Shown piece by piece: positions 35,426-45,940 of a stretch of 64,000 nt of DNA. The notes beneath the pieces are model-generated. The model was not told the origin of the DNA, did no database searches, and saw only the letters and a list, made by a program, of their open reading frames with translations. The stretch comes from an uncultured Synechococcus sp. (GTDB taxonomy: Bacteria; Cyanobacteriota; Cyanobacteriia; Phormidesmidales; Phormidesmidaceae). Where the stretch lies: positions 1-64,000 of the forward strand of contig CALDSK010000165.1 of NCBI GenBank assembly GCA_937911865.1. The letters run 5' to 3'. Each line of letters opens with the position of its first letter. Position 1 is the stretch's first letter. Both the position numbers and the translations under genes were made by a program.

Positions 35426-37264
35426 ATGCTCGCAAACAACAACCTTAAGATCGCAATGGCTATGAAGACAGAAACGCGCGCTCAATCTGATTACGGCACT
35501 TTTGTAGAGCAGGTAAGCAACGGCCAAGTTCAAAGAGTAACGATTCAGCCCAACAACAGAATAGAGTATCAGCTAAAGCCTGCATTCGGCGCTAAGCGCT
35601 ATTACACACAGGCCACTGCCCCGTCGGCAGAAGTCTCTATGCTGCTGAGAAAACATCAGGTCTCCTTTACTGACCTTGCAAGTAACGCCACGGCGGCTAG
35701 CCTGATTGGTCTCTTGCTATCGGCGGGTGCGTTGGCAGGTGCGGCTTGGTTCGCAAAATCCAGTGGTCCTGGCGGGATGAGAGGCATTATGGGTACGGGT
35801 AAAAGTAAGGCGCGTACCTACAATCCATCGGGTAGCCGCGCTAGGGCAAAAGAGAAAGCCATCGTTACGTTTGCTGATGTTGCAGGGGTAGATGAGGCAA
35901 AGCAAGAGCTGAAAGAAGTTGTTGATTTCCTCAAAGATGGTGAGAAGTATCGAAAAATCGGCGCAAAAATGCCTAAGGGTGTTTTGTTGGTCGGACCGCC
36001 CGGAACGGGTAAAACTTTACTGGCCAAGGCAGTGGCAGGCGAAGCGGGCGTTCCTTTCTTGAATGTCGCAGCCTCTGAGTTTGTTGAAATGTATGTAGGT
36101 GTTGGCGCGTCCCGGGTTCGTGATTTGTTCAACAGAGCGAAAAAGCAGGCACCTTGTATTGTTTTCATCGATGAACTAGATGCAATTGGCAAGTCTCGTG
36201 GGAACGGCATGGCGGGTGGCGGCAACGATGAGCGAGAGCAGACGCTCAATCAGCTACTGACCGAAATGGATGGGTTTGATGGCAACGCAGGCGTGATTTT
36301 GATTGCCGCGACTAATCGACCTGAAATTTTGGACCCCGCGCTAAAGCGTCCGGGACGCTTTGATCGGCAGGTGCTGGTAGATCGACCTGACAGGAGCGGA
36401 CGATTGCAGATTTTGCAGGTGCATTCGAAGAAAGTACTGATGGGTGAAGATGTTGATTAAGAGGCGATCGCAACCCAAACATCAGGATTCGCTGGTGCGC
36501 AGCTAGCTAACCTGGTCAACGAAGCCGCGCTACTTGCAGCGAGAAACAACCGTAAGGCTGTACTGATGGCCGACTTCAGATCAGCGATAGAGCGAGTCAT
36601 TGCGGGGCTAGAGAAAAAGTCACGCATTCTCTCTCCGGCTGAGCGCAAAACAGTGGCTTATCACGAAGTGGGCCATGCGATCGTTGGCGCAGCAGTCAGC
36701 TCAATGGTAGCGGGTAGCAGCCAGGTATCCAAGATCTCTATTGTTCCGCGTGGGCAAGGCGCGCTTGGCTACACGATGCAAACGCCTCAAGAAGACCGCT
36801 TCTTGATGATGGAAGACGAGCTTCGGGCGCAGCTAGCGACCCTCCTAGGAGGTCGATCGGCAGAGGAAGTCATCTTTGGCAAAGTCTCTACCGGGGCCAG
36901 CGACGATATCCAAAAGGCGACGGATTTAGCAGAACGCGCGGTTACTCAATATGGGATGGCGGCCAGTCTAGGTCCTGTTGCCTTTGAAAAAAGCCAGTCT
37001 CAGTTTCTTGAAGGCGATCGCACCCGACGTGCTATTAGCGGCGAAGTCGCTACCGAAATCGATCGACTGGTCAAAAGCTCGCTTACTCAGGCCCATGATG
37101 CGGCGCTTTCTATCTTGAAGCTAAACCGCGACTTACTTGAATCAATGACGGCGGTGCTGCTAGCAGAAGATGTGTTGGAAGGTGCTCAGCTAAAAGAGAT
37201 GCTAGCGCAAGCGCAAGCACCTGTTAATACGCAGATTTGGCTGACCACTGGCCAAGTAGCATAA
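35426..37264 (+). pseudogene. ftsH: FtsH-type AAA protease interrupted by one in-frame stop
   Basis: The reading frame encodes FtsH except for a TAA at 36458-36460 (codon 345). Before it: a membrane helix at about 88-110, Walker A GPPGTGKT at 190-197, IDELDAIG, and [21 protein letters not shown]. After it, in the same frame: TQTSGFAGAQLANLVNEAAL, zinc motif HEVGH at 413-417, and the GRSAEEVIFGKVSTGASDD region. The family has Leu where the stop is (D-L-E), so TTA to TAA explains it. The protein also lacks the usual first membrane helix, and HEAGH is HEVGH. It could be a recent pseudogene, a sequencing error, or recoded; the rest is intact at 612 codons. Confidence 0.85.
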
Positions 37265-37304
37265 GTAAGACTCAGGTTAGACAAACATCAAAAATAGTAA
37301 GAAA

Positions 37305-37339
37305 GGGAATGTCATCCTTGCATGACATTCCCATTTTTT
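37305..37339 (+). terminator. Intrinsic terminator of ftsH
   Basis: GGGAATGTCAT and ATGACATTCCC form an 11-bp stem over a 6-nt loop, followed by ATTTTTT, 40 nt after the ftsH stop. A preserved terminator argues that the locus was recently functional. Confidence 0.85.
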
Positions 37340-37543
37340 GTCGAACCGTCGACAAAACCGTACAGGACAAAAGCACACAGTGCGAGTGGCTTCAGTGGCT
37401 AGAGTCTAATAGCTGTGGTGTATTAAGAGCATACGCTCATCAATAAATGTTGATGTTTTAGCAGCCAACATTGGACAGTTTGTCAACGTCCGTAAGATTA
37501 GACCATCGACTTTTAGGAAGTTAAAAACAAGATAAGTAAGAAG

Positions 37544-39805
37544 TTAACGGACAGACTGCTCATCAGGCAGCTTGAGCATGCGACTGACCCACGCTTGATT
37601 AAAAACGGCAGCATACAGGCGGTTGGCAACCGCGAGCTTGTCTCCTTGAGTACCGGAGCGCCTAATCACTAGGCCAGATAGCCTCAGCTCAGTTTGGGGA
37701 AGGCTATCGTCAGCGCTAATTTGGGCTTTTTCTAAGAGCTGCTGGTACAGCTGTAGCATAGGCCGAGTCGGCGTTAGCGGGCTGAGTATGCGATCGCGTA
37801 TCGTTCTTAAATGCTCTGGGTCGTCGTTGGTTTCCCAGTTGTTGATAATTTGCGATCGCACCAGCTCATCAATCACAGCCGCTTCTTCGCCTGCCGGAAT
37901 AGAAAGATTGCCGACTCGAATCAGCTGACAAATTTTTTGACTCAAGAACGGCTGACCGCCTGTCCAAGCTAAAATCTGTGTCAAGACATGCTGAGGCCGA
38001 GCGACCTTAGCAGTAAAGCCCTGTAGCAGCGGATGGGCTTCGTGCAGCTGAAAGCCGCTGAGTGCGATCGCTTGTCCAATATTAAACGGCGTCCGCCGCG
38101 TGTCTTGAATCAGCTGAGCAGGTGTAGCAACGCCCAACAGCACAAATGTTAACCGCCGGTAGTCTGGATTATCTGCCCTCTGGTTGAAACAGGTCCGCAG
38201 CCAAACAAAAAAGTCATCAGCGTTGAAATCAAGACCAATCACACTGTCTACTTCATCGATAAACACAATAATGTTATCCGTCAGATGAGTGAGTACAACC
38301 TGCGTCACAAACTCACCGAGACGCTGCAACGGCGGTAAAAACATATGCGCCTTCCACCAGGTCAGTAGCTTGCCTTGATCTTGGAGTCCTAAGCTGCGAG
38401 ACAATACATACATAAAACCGCTGTACCACTGCTCTTGACTCGTTTGCCGACTGCCAATAGCCGACAAGTCAATCGCCCCACAAATAGCGCCTTCCATCTG
38501 TAGACGCTGCATCATCTGCACCCGCAAACTCGACTTCCCCATCTGCCGAGCGGTGAAGATGTAGCAATACTGCCGCCGCCGTAGCGCCTGGTACAGCTGT
38601 CTGTCAGACTGACGAATAACATAGGTGAGTGCGTCTAATGGCAAACTCCCACCTACCTGATAGTCGTAATCGGAGGGCTGGTCACTCTCTCTGAGCAAAG
38701 CATTTTCGATGAGCAGCGCCGATTGGCTCTCATTTAGAACCTTCAGAGCTTCTGTTAGCTCATGTGTACGCTTGTTTACTTGACTCTCTAGCGCCTTATT
38801 CTGCTGCTCTAGTGAGACCGCGTAGTTGCGAATTTCCTGAACCATGTTGTTGAACGCCACTGCTAAAAGCCTTAGCTCGTTCGGACTTTTCACAGAAACT
38901 AGCGTGCTGTAATCGTAATTTTGGACGCGCTCAGCGCCAGCTTGAAGCTCTGCAATAGGGGGCCCTAGCCACCTGGCTAGCCCTACTGCCACTAATCCAG
39001 AGAGCACAAAGCTAACGAGCACGGCCCCTCGACATAGCCACCGCAACTGTCTGATTTGAGACACTTCGCGGGTAGCATCCACATCTAAACCCAGCACGGC
39101 AATCACCCGGCCCCGGCTGTTTTTGATCGGAACAGCAGCCGTTAACCAGGTGCCAAATTCATCAGGGTAAAAATCTGAGGCAATCTGTGCCTGTCCCTCA
39201 AAGGCATCGGCAAACAGCGGATCAGGAATTCGATACAGATTTCCAACGGGGTTACCCGGCCAATCTGCTTTGGGCTCATAGAGACTATCAGCAATAAACT
39301 TCACCAGCTGGTAGTCCGGGGACTCTGGCACCGCCACCATCAAGTAGGCTGAAATTGTTGTTGGGTTGACCTCGTTAGTTAAGTCAGGCTGAGGATAAAT
39401 GACCTGTGGCAGGCCCAGTTCAGGGCGACTGGCCTCGCCTAGACGACGCAAAATTTGTACTATCTGCTGAAAATCGGCTGATTCCATCAGGCTGGCTGAG
39501 GCCGATGGAGAAAGCGTAGTCGCTGTTTCACCAGGCGCAATATTCAAGAGCCGGTCGGTCACTGGCTTAGATTGTTCTTCGGCAACCGCTTTCAGCCTAA
39601 ATATGCTGCGCTGAACGGAGGGCTCTGTCAAAAAGAAGCTGCCCGTCTGTCCAACATCTTTTAGTCTGACAGCGGCCTGCCGAACGAGCACTTCGTATAT
39701 TTGAGCGTATAGAAAGGACACGCTAATCACCGTCATTCCCACCGTCAGCGCGGAAATGGCCAGTCCAAACTTCAGCGAGAAGGGCAGTTTAGGGCGGCGA
39801 ATCAT
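37544..39805 (-). CDS. Membrane sensor with HAMP and AAA-like STAND ATPase
   Basis: The 753-aa protein has TM1 at about 10-32, an extracytoplasmic sensor of about 210 residues (dCache-like, with GTWLTAAVPIKNSRGRVIAVLGLDVD), TM2 at about 252-276, a HAMP segment (PPIAELQAGAERV), a coiled coil at about 330-385, then an AAA-like domain: GGSLPLDALTYVIRQSDRQL, Walker A FTARQMGKSSLRV, Walker B IIVFIDEVDSVIG, and a C-terminal winged-helix-like region (LRLSGLVIRR). In cyanobacteria this AAA-like domain is usually fused to WD40 or effector domains; here it takes the place of a histidine kinase. It probably signals an extracellular cue by ATP-dependent oligomerisation, which is inference. Confidence 0.82.
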   Translation of the reverse strand: MIRRPKLPFSLKFGLAISALTVGMTVISVSFLYAQIYEVLVRQAAVRLKDVGQTGSFFLTEPSVQRSIFRLKAVAEEQSKPVTDRLLNIAPGETATTLSPSASASLMESADFQQIVQILRRLGEASRPELGLPQVIYPQPDLTNEVNPTTISAYLMVAVPESPDYQLVKFIADSLYEPKADWPGNPVGNLYRIPDPLFADAFEGQAQIASDFYPDEFGTWLTAAVPIKNSRGRVIAVLGLDVDATREVSQIRQLRWLCRGAVLVSFVLSGLVAVGLARWLGPPIAELQAGAERVQNYDYSTLVSVKSPNELRLLAVAFNNMVQEIRNYAVSLEQQNKALESQVNKRTHELTEALKVLNESQSALLIENALLRESDQPSDYDYQVGGSLPLDALTYVIRQSDRQLYQALRRRQYCYIFTARQMGKSSLRVQMMQRLQMEGAICGAIDLSAIGSRQTSQEQWYSGFMYVLSRSLGLQDQGKLLTWWKAHMFLPPLQRLGEFVTQVVLTHLTDNIIVFIDEVDSVIGLDFNADDFFVWLRTCFNQRADNPDYRRLTFVLLGVATPAQLIQDTRRTPFNIGQAIALSGFQLHEAHPLLQGFTAKVARPQHVLTQILAWTGGQPFLSQKICQLIRVGNLSIPAGEEAAVIDELVRSQIINNWETNDDPEHLRTIRDRILSPLTPTRPMLQLYQQLLEKAQISADDSLPQTELRLSGLVIRRSGTQGDKLAVANRLYAAVFNQAWVSRMLKLPDEQSVR

Positions 39806-39871
39806 AGTACTTAAAGCAGACCTTCTACAGAGCCAGCAGCGCGAGCCGAGAAGCGGCTAAGAACCGACAAT

Positions 39872-40417
39872 CTATAGCCGTATCCTGGCCATGTAGAAGG
39901 CAGCGATCGTCTTGGCATCCATAGGGACGCCTTCTAGAATCGCCTTTTCTAGCTCATCTGCACTCATCAACACAACTTCCAAATCTTCGTCTTCTTCTAG
40001 CTGCGGTCCCTCAGGCAGCTTCTCTAAATCTGTTGCGAGGTACGCGTAAATAATCTCATCCGAATAGCCTGGCGCGTTAGGAAACTGACCTAGCGGCTGC
40101 CACGTAGCAGCCCGATAGCCGGTCTCTTCTACAATCTCTCTTTTAATTGTAATTAGAGGCTCTTCGTCCACTTCAACCGTTCCAGCGGGAAACTCCAACA
40201 ATCTTCCCTGCATCGCAAACCGATACTGCCGCACCAATACAAACTTGCCCTCTGCAGTCACCGGCACGGCCATCGATCCGCCAGGATGGCGAATCCATTC
40301 CCAGTCTCCTACGGACTGATTCGGCAACCGAAACCGAGAGACTTCAAAATTAAACTTTCTGCCTTCAAAGAACAGACGATGTTTAATCAGTTCTGGTGGC
40401 TCTTGCCCAAAGGTCAT
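39872..40417 (-). CDS. Nudix hydrolase, ADP-ribose pyrophosphatase-like
   Basis: The 181-aa protein has the Nudix box GTVEVDEEPLITI then KREIVEETGY and an upstream VRQYRFAMQGRLLEFPAG, the pattern of ADP-ribose pyrophosphatases. PNAPGYSDEIIYAYLA fits the same subfamily. It probably hydrolyses ADP-ribose in the cytosol. It lies on the same strand as folK, 89 nt downstream of it. Confidence 0.87.
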   Translation of the reverse strand: MTFGQEPPELIKHRLFFEGRKFNFEVSRFRLPNQSVGDWEWIRHPGGSMAVPVTAEGKFVLVRQYRFAMQGRLLEFPAGTVEVDEEPLITIKREIVEETGYRAATWQPLGQFPNAPGYSDEIIYAYLATDLEKLPEGPQLEEDEDLEVVLMSADELEKAILEGVPMDAKTIAAFYMARIRL

Positions 40418-40506
40418 GAGAAGTGAGTCCTCTGAAGTGTGCTGTCTGCAGTTTTTGGTCCGCGGTTTTTGGTCCGCAGTCTTTTAAACGGTTTGTAACT
40501 CGTAAC

Positions 40507-41133
40507 TTAACCAACCTTTTGACCCAGCCTTTCGACGCCAGTTATCAGACCTTGCTCAGCAAGACTGGTGTAGATCTGCTCGACAGTTTTATGAAAGACA
40601 GGATGCTGCCACTGAGCAGCAACGTCCATTAAAGGAACCAGTACAAATGGGCGCTCGTGCAAGCGAGGGTGCGGCAAGCTAAGCTTTGGTGCTTCGATGA
40701 TGCGATCGCTATACAAAAGCAAATCCAAATCTAGCGACCTAGCCCCCCAACGCGCCTTACGCACTCGGCCAAACTGGCTTTCAACCGTCAGTAGCCTTTG
40801 CAGCAGGCTACGCGGAGAAAGACTGGTTTCTATGGTGATACAGGCATTGATGTAGTCGGGCTGCGGCGGGCCGACGGGCGCTGTTTTGTAGAAGTGCGAT
40901 CGCGCGACAATTCGAATATCTGGTGCTCGGTCTAAAACGGTAATAGCATTCGAGAGAATCTGCTCAGAGTTGCCAAGATTACCCCCAAGGGCAATAGCTG
41001 CGCTGTATTCAGTCAGGAGCGCAACCGGCGCTATCTCTTTTTTTTGCATGTCACCGCCAAGACGACTCGCTATACCTTCTTGAGGCGTCAAGGCAACGTT
41101 GCTGTGAGCAGATTGTTCAGGCAGTTGTGTCAT
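40507..41133 (-). CDS. folK: HPPK, folate-pathway pyrophosphokinase
   Basis: FolK transfers pyrophosphate from ATP to 6-hydroxymethyl-dihydropterin. The core shows AIALGGNLGN, FYKTAPVGPPQPDYINACI, RWGARSLDLDLLLY and LPHPRLHERPFVLVPL. About 40 residues precede the core, longer than usual. I start at the ATG at 41133; an upstream start at 41151 adds six residues, and an internal Met just before KKEIAPVA is also possible. Thioredoxin lies upstream on the same strand. Confidence 0.9.
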   Translation of the reverse strand: MTQLPEQSAHSNVALTPQEGIASRLGGDMQKKEIAPVALLTEYSAAIALGGNLGNSEQILSNAITVLDRAPDIRIVARSHFYKTAPVGPPQPDYINACITIETSLSPRSLLQRLLTVESQFGRVRKARWGARSLDLDLLLYSDRIIEAPKLSLPHPRLHERPFVLVPLMDVAAQWQHPVFHKTVEQIYTSLAEQGLITGVERLGQKVG

Positions 41134-41202
41134 TAAATTTGGGTACCCCAATCGGAGTACCCTGCTGGCTCGTTAACGCTATCGATGTATTAAGCCTACT
41201 GT

Positions 41203-41532
41203 TTACGCGTTGCCGCCAAGTACGCCGCGCACCCGGCTAATCAGCTGATCGGCGGTTAAGACGCCTTCAATGCGATCTACAGATTCGCCTTTATTAAATA
41301 GCAGCAGCGTTGGCAGCGCGTGAATCTGGTGCTGAGAAGCAATCTGAGGATACTTTTCAGTATCTACTTTCACCACTTTAATTTCGCCCTTCATCTCAGC
41401 ACCGACCTGCACCAAAATCTTTGACATCATTTGGCAAGGGCCACACCAGTCAGCATAAAAGTCAACCAGAATAGGCTCTTCAGTGCCGCCTACCAAATCA
41501 TCGAAACTCTTGAATTCTTGTTTGACTGCCAT
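41203..41532 (-). CDS. trxA: Thioredoxin
   Basis: The 109-aa redox protein has the active site FYADWCGPCQMM, the KVDTEKYP segment and the cis-proline HALPTLLLF, as in m-type thioredoxins. It reduces target disulfides such as those of peroxiredoxins and Calvin-cycle enzymes. It is divergent from fabG. Confidence 0.94.
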   Translation of the reverse strand: MAVKQEFKSFDDLVGGTEEPILVDFYADWCGPCQMMSKILVQVGAEMKGEIKVVKVDTEKYPQIASQHQIHALPTLLLFNKGESVDRIEGVLTADQLISRVRGVLGGNA

Positions 41533-41691
41533 AAATTTTGCAATTACCAGGTACGGACAACATTTATATGCTAAGTGCTTACTTTAGCGGCTGAGGCCAA
41601 AATTTAGGCACTTGCAACGCAATAATTTAAGACTACGCAATAAATTTGTGACCGCATGTAGTCCTAGTTTCTGTTCGGGCTAAACGATTGA

Positions 41692-41730
41692 ATCTATCGG
41701 CCGGATCTATCGGCCGGATCTATCGGCAGC
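41692..41730. repeat. 13-nt tandem repeat, three copies
   Basis: ATCTATCGGCCGG occurs twice exactly, followed by ATCTATCGGCAGC. It lies between trxA and fabG. Confidence 0.85.
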
Positions 41731-41805
41731 GTCATTGCTGCAAAGCAGATTGCTTCGCTTACCCCCAAACGATTACAGTAATTGGGCTAGACGCACGCAT
41801 TGTAG

Positions 41806-42570
<765 letters not shown>

Positions 42571-42589
42571 GGCCCAGTAGGGCCAAGCC

Positions 42590-42696
42590 CATTACACAGG
42601 GCTCACTACACAGGGCTCACTACACAGAGCTCACTACACAGAGCTCACTACACAGAGACCACTGCACAGGGCCTATCACACAGAGCCACTACACAG
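42590..42696. repeat. 14-nt tandem repeat, about 7.5 copies
   Basis: The consensus is CACTACACAGAGCT. The array fills the gap between the convergent fabG and recombinase genes and runs over the recombinase stop codon region at 42689. It is the longest of the short arrays outside coding sequence. Confidence 0.88.
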
Positions 42697-43864
42697 GCGA
42701 TTTACCCATTGCCGCTCTTACCGCCGCTCGCTGGTCGCGTCGGGTAATCCAGCGGTGATAGGTGCGATTGTGCACCGCTACAGAGTGACCCATCATGCGA
42801 GCAGATACGGTATCGGGCAGACCTACGCCGATGGTGCGTACTGCCCAAGCATGACGGAGATCGTACGGGGAGAAAGGAATTTTGTAGCGTTTGAACTGCT
42901 TAGAGACCTGCTGACCAATCAACTGCAGGGTGGTTTTATCCAGGTCAGTGTTGATTTTAGGCAGTCGAATGTCTCTCAGATTAAAAGTGTCTATCCATTC
43001 AGGGTGAAAGGGCCAGACGTCGTGAAGCCCCGTTTTGGTCGATTCTAAGACCTCAATCGCACCTTCTTCGTCGCCATTGGCCAGCATGGCGTAGTCACTA
43101 AAAAAAACCTCATGATTGCGCAGTCCGTAGGTCGCCATAATGCCAAAGACAAACTGCCACTGAGCGTTAGGAATCTGGTCATAGGCACTGATGATTTCTT
43201 CGTCGGTCGGCAGCTGACGCAGCTGAGTTTTACTGTTGCCATAGCTACCCCAAAAGGCTTTGAGATCGGTTGGCAGCGGGGTATCTAGAAATGTTGCTAA
43301 CGCCTCTAGCGCCGTGCAGCAAATTTGGCGACTGCGAGAGTTTGCCTTTGTGCTTTGAACGGTGGCGTAAATGGTCTCAGAAAGTGAGAGGTCTGTATGC
43401 TGGGCGGCAATGGTTTGCAACTTACGGAAATAGGGCACATAGGCTTTTTCCCAGGTGGTCCGAACAGAGGCAGGTTTTGCCTGGCTGTGCCTTTGAGCAT
43501 CCTCCAAGCGCTGCTGAAAAAAGTAGCTCTCAAAAGCGTCAATTTGAAAGGCCAAATCAGTGTCTGCTCGCTTTAGCCCAGCTGGCTTGAGATATTCGTG
43601 CCAGTCAAACGTGCCAGCAATCAAATGAGCCGCAATGACCAGGGTTTGCTGAATGATTTGCTCAAGACCGGCCGGGTCAGCCGTAATGCCCAGCGGAATA
43701 CGCTGATGAAAAGACCTGATCTTAGGGCTATCTGGGCGAGGGGGAAGAATGCCGCGCAGGTTGAGCTTCTGGCCTCGGCGTTCGATTTTGAGGCCCAAGC
43801 GAGCAGCTTTTAGCTTGGCATTGACCTGGCTGAGCGATTCATCAAGAGGATGTGCTGTTGTCAT
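42689..43864 (-). CDS. Tyrosine recombinase / phage-type integrase
   Basis: The 391-aa protein has the C-terminal catalytic set of tyrosine recombinases: an Arg in TYGLRNHEVFFS, SPYDLRHAWAVRTI (HxxR-like), MMGHSVAVHNRTYHRW with the second His and the Tyr nucleophile. The N-terminal half, including GILPPRPDSPKIRSFHQRIPLG, resembles solitary cyanobacterial integrase-like proteins rather than XerC/D. I see no excisionase, att repeats, or phage genes nearby, so it is probably a resident chromosomal gene. It is divergent from hemH. Confidence 0.82.
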   Translation of the reverse strand: MTTAHPLDESLSQVNAKLKAARLGLKIERRGQKLNLRGILPPRPDSPKIRSFHQRIPLGITADPAGLEQIIQQTLVIAAHLIAGTFDWHEYLKPAGLKRADTDLAFQIDAFESYFFQQRLEDAQRHSQAKPASVRTTWEKAYVPYFRKLQTIAAQHTDLSLSETIYATVQSTKANSRSRQICCTALEALATFLDTPLPTDLKAFWGSYGNSKTQLRQLPTDEEIISAYDQIPNAQWQFVFGIMATYGLRNHEVFFSDYAMLANGDEEGAIEVLESTKTGLHDVWPFHPEWIDTFNLRDIRLPKINTDLDKTTLQLIGQQVSKQFKRYKIPFSPYDLRHAWAVRTIGVGLPDTVSARMMGHSVAVHNRTYHRWITRRDQRAAVRAAMGKSPV

Positions 43865-43978
43865 ATTCAGAGAATTTGAGGCCTGGTTTTCACCAAAGGA
43901 GATGGCTCATGCCCAACGTTAGTTGTTACGATAGGCAAAGTTAAGAAAAATATTAAGCGTAAGGGTACGCGATTCACT

Positions 43979-45142
43979 ATGAGCCGTGTGGGAGTTTTAC
44001 TACTAAATTTGGGCGGGCCAGAAAAACCGGAGGACGTACAGCCTTTTTTGTTTAATCTGTTTTCAGACCCCGAAATTATTCGTATTCCATTCCCCGCTCT
44101 GCAAAAGCCCCTGGCCTGGTTTATCTCTAGCCGTCGGGCCAAAACCTCTCAAGAGAACTATCAGCAAATTGGCGGCGGTTCTCCCTTACGACGCATCACT
44201 GAAGAGCAAGGCTCCGCGCTCAAAACAGCCTTGAAAGAAAAAGGTGAAGATGCCGAGGTATACGTCGGAATGCGTTACTGGCATCCGTTTACGGAAGAAG
44301 CGATCGCAGGCATTAAGCGCGACGGCATTGAAAAGCTAGTCGTATTGCCGCTGTACCCTCAGTATTCCATCAGTACCAGCGGCTCTAGCTTCCGTCAGCT
44401 AGAGCAAATGTGGCAAGAGGACCCTTCGCTCAACCCCATTGACTACACCCTGATTGAGTCCTGGTATGCCCGCCCAGGCTACGTCAACTCTATGGCCGAT
44501 CTAATTCGCACTGAGTTAGACAAGCTGCCCGAGCCTAATAAGGCGCATATTTTCTTTAGCGCACACGGCGTCCCCGTCAGCTATGTCGAAGAATTTGGCG
44601 ACCCGTACCAAAAGGAAATTGAGCACTGCACGGACCTGATTATGCAGGCATTAGGACGACCTAATGAGCACACGCTGGCCTATCAGAGCCGGGTGGGGCC
44701 GATTGAGTGGCTGCAGCCATATACCGAAGACGCCATCAAGAATCTGGCCCAAAAAGGGATAGAAGATCTGGTCGTTGTCCCTATTAGCTTTGTGTCTGAG
44801 CATATTGAGACGCTACAAGAGATTGATATCGAGTATCGGGAAATTGCCGAAGAAGAAGGCATCGACGGCTTTCATCGGGTGCCAGCGCTAGATACCTACC
44901 CTCGGTTTATCGCCGATATGGCGGATATGGTAGAAGAAGCGCTGAGCGGTGAGCCGGTTAGGTTTTCAGATTTAGCAAAGCCCGAGAAGAAGCTAAGAAT
45001 CTATCCGCAGGACAAGTCAGCCTGGGGAATGACGCCGGTGGCAGAGGTGTGGAATGGCCGCTTAGCGATGCTGGGTTTTTTGGCCCTGCTGGCGGAAATC
45101 TTTACCGGACACGGGCCGCTACATTTGATTGGGCTGCTGTAG
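43979..45142 (+). CDS. hemH: Ferrochelatase with C-terminal CAB-like helix
   Basis: HemH inserts iron into protoporphyrin IX. The 387-aa protein has [49 protein letters not shown] and [16 protein letters not shown]. Residues about 345-387 add [19 protein letters not shown], a chlorophyll a/b-binding (LHC-like) helix with the E-x-x-N-x-R motif, found only in cyanobacterial and plastid ferrochelatases and thought to couple heme and chlorophyll supply. The enzyme is thus thylakoid-anchored. Confidence 0.96.
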   Translation: MSRVGVLLLNLGGPEKPEDVQPFLFNLFSDPEIIRIPFPALQKPLAWFISSRRAKTSQENYQQIGGGSPLRRITEEQGSALKTALKEKGEDAEVYVGMRYWHPFTEEAIAGIKRDGIEKLVVLPLYPQYSISTSGSSFRQLEQMWQEDPSLNPIDYTLIESWYARPGYVNSMADLIRTELDKLPEPNKAHIFFSAHGVPVSYVEEFGDPYQKEIEHCTDLIMQALGRPNEHTLAYQSRVGPIEWLQPYTEDAIKNLAQKGIEDLVVVPISFVSEHIETLQEIDIEYREIAEEEGIDGFHRVPALDTYPRFIADMADMVEEALSGEPVRFSDLAKPEKKLRIYPQDKSAWGMTPVAEVWNGRLAMLGFLALLAEIFTGHGPLHLIGLL

Positions 45143-45296
45143 TTTTTGGAGTTTCTAGTGTCTAGTGTCTAGATGCGCGTATGACGATACGGTCAGCGCT
45201 CGCAACACCGCCGTAATATCTTCGTAATTTCTAGGTGCTAGGGTGTATCTTCAACAGACATTTAACGGCCTGCGGCTGAATTAAGGGATCGTTCCT

Positions 45297-45890
45297 ATGA
45301 CAACCAAACGTTCTATCGTCGGTAATTTTAGGCTTCAAGTTAAAACCCTGCTCACGATTGTGGTGGTGCTGTGGTCGATAGAAATTGTCGATTTGATTTT
45401 CTTTAATGGTGCGCTCAATAGCTTTGGGATTCGTCCCCGCACGCTCTCCGGCCTCTGGGGCATCCTCTTCGCACCGTTTCTCCATGGCGACTTTGCTCAC
45501 CTGATTGCTAATACAATTCCGCTGGTCAGCTTGGGCTGGCTAATAATGCTGCGCCGCGCGGACGATATTGTGACAGTCAGTATCATTGCGGCATTGGTCG
45601 GCGGTCTAGGGACCTGGCTAGTGGGCTCGCCAGCAGTGCACATCGGGGCCAGTGGCGTTATCTTCGGTTATTTTGGCTTTTTGCTACTGCGCGGCTACTT
45701 TGAGCGAAGCCTGGTGGCGATCGCGTTTTCCATCCTGGTGACCTTCTTCTACGGTGGGATTATCTGGGGCGTTCTGCCCAGCCAACCGGGCATTTCCTGG
45801 GAAGGTCACCTCTTTGGCTTTATCGGCGGCATTATTGCAGCCAAACTGCTTTCCAAACCTCGTAAAAAAGTAGGCGACTTCGAGCTGTAA
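45297..45890 (+). CDS. Rhomboid-family intramembrane serine protease
   Basis: The 197-aa protein has HGDFAHLIANTIPLV, the serine motif HIGASGVIFGYFGFL and the catalytic histidine in WEGHLFGFIGG, with six predicted membrane helices. Rhomboids cleave membrane proteins within the bilayer. The substrate is unknown. It is convergent with hrcA. Confidence 0.88.
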   Translation: MTTKRSIVGNFRLQVKTLLTIVVVLWSIEIVDLIFFNGALNSFGIRPRTLSGLWGILFAPFLHGDFAHLIANTIPLVSLGWLIMLRRADDIVTVSIIAALVGGLGTWLVGSPAVHIGASGVIFGYFGFLLLRGYFERSLVAIAFSILVTFFYGGIIWGVLPSQPGISWEGHLFGFIGGIIAAKLLSKPRKKVGDFEL

Positions 45891-45940
45891 GTCTGCTACC
45901 TTACAGCAGCCTTATAGCAGTCTTTGAGATACCTCATCAG

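Noticed and set aside
42590..42696. Possible CRISPR-like array
   Set aside because: The 14-nt units are contiguous with no spacers, and no cas genes are present.
42689..43864. Integrase as mark of a prophage or island
   Set aside because: There are no phage genes, tRNA target or direct att repeats beside it, and its neighbours fabG and hemH are core genes.
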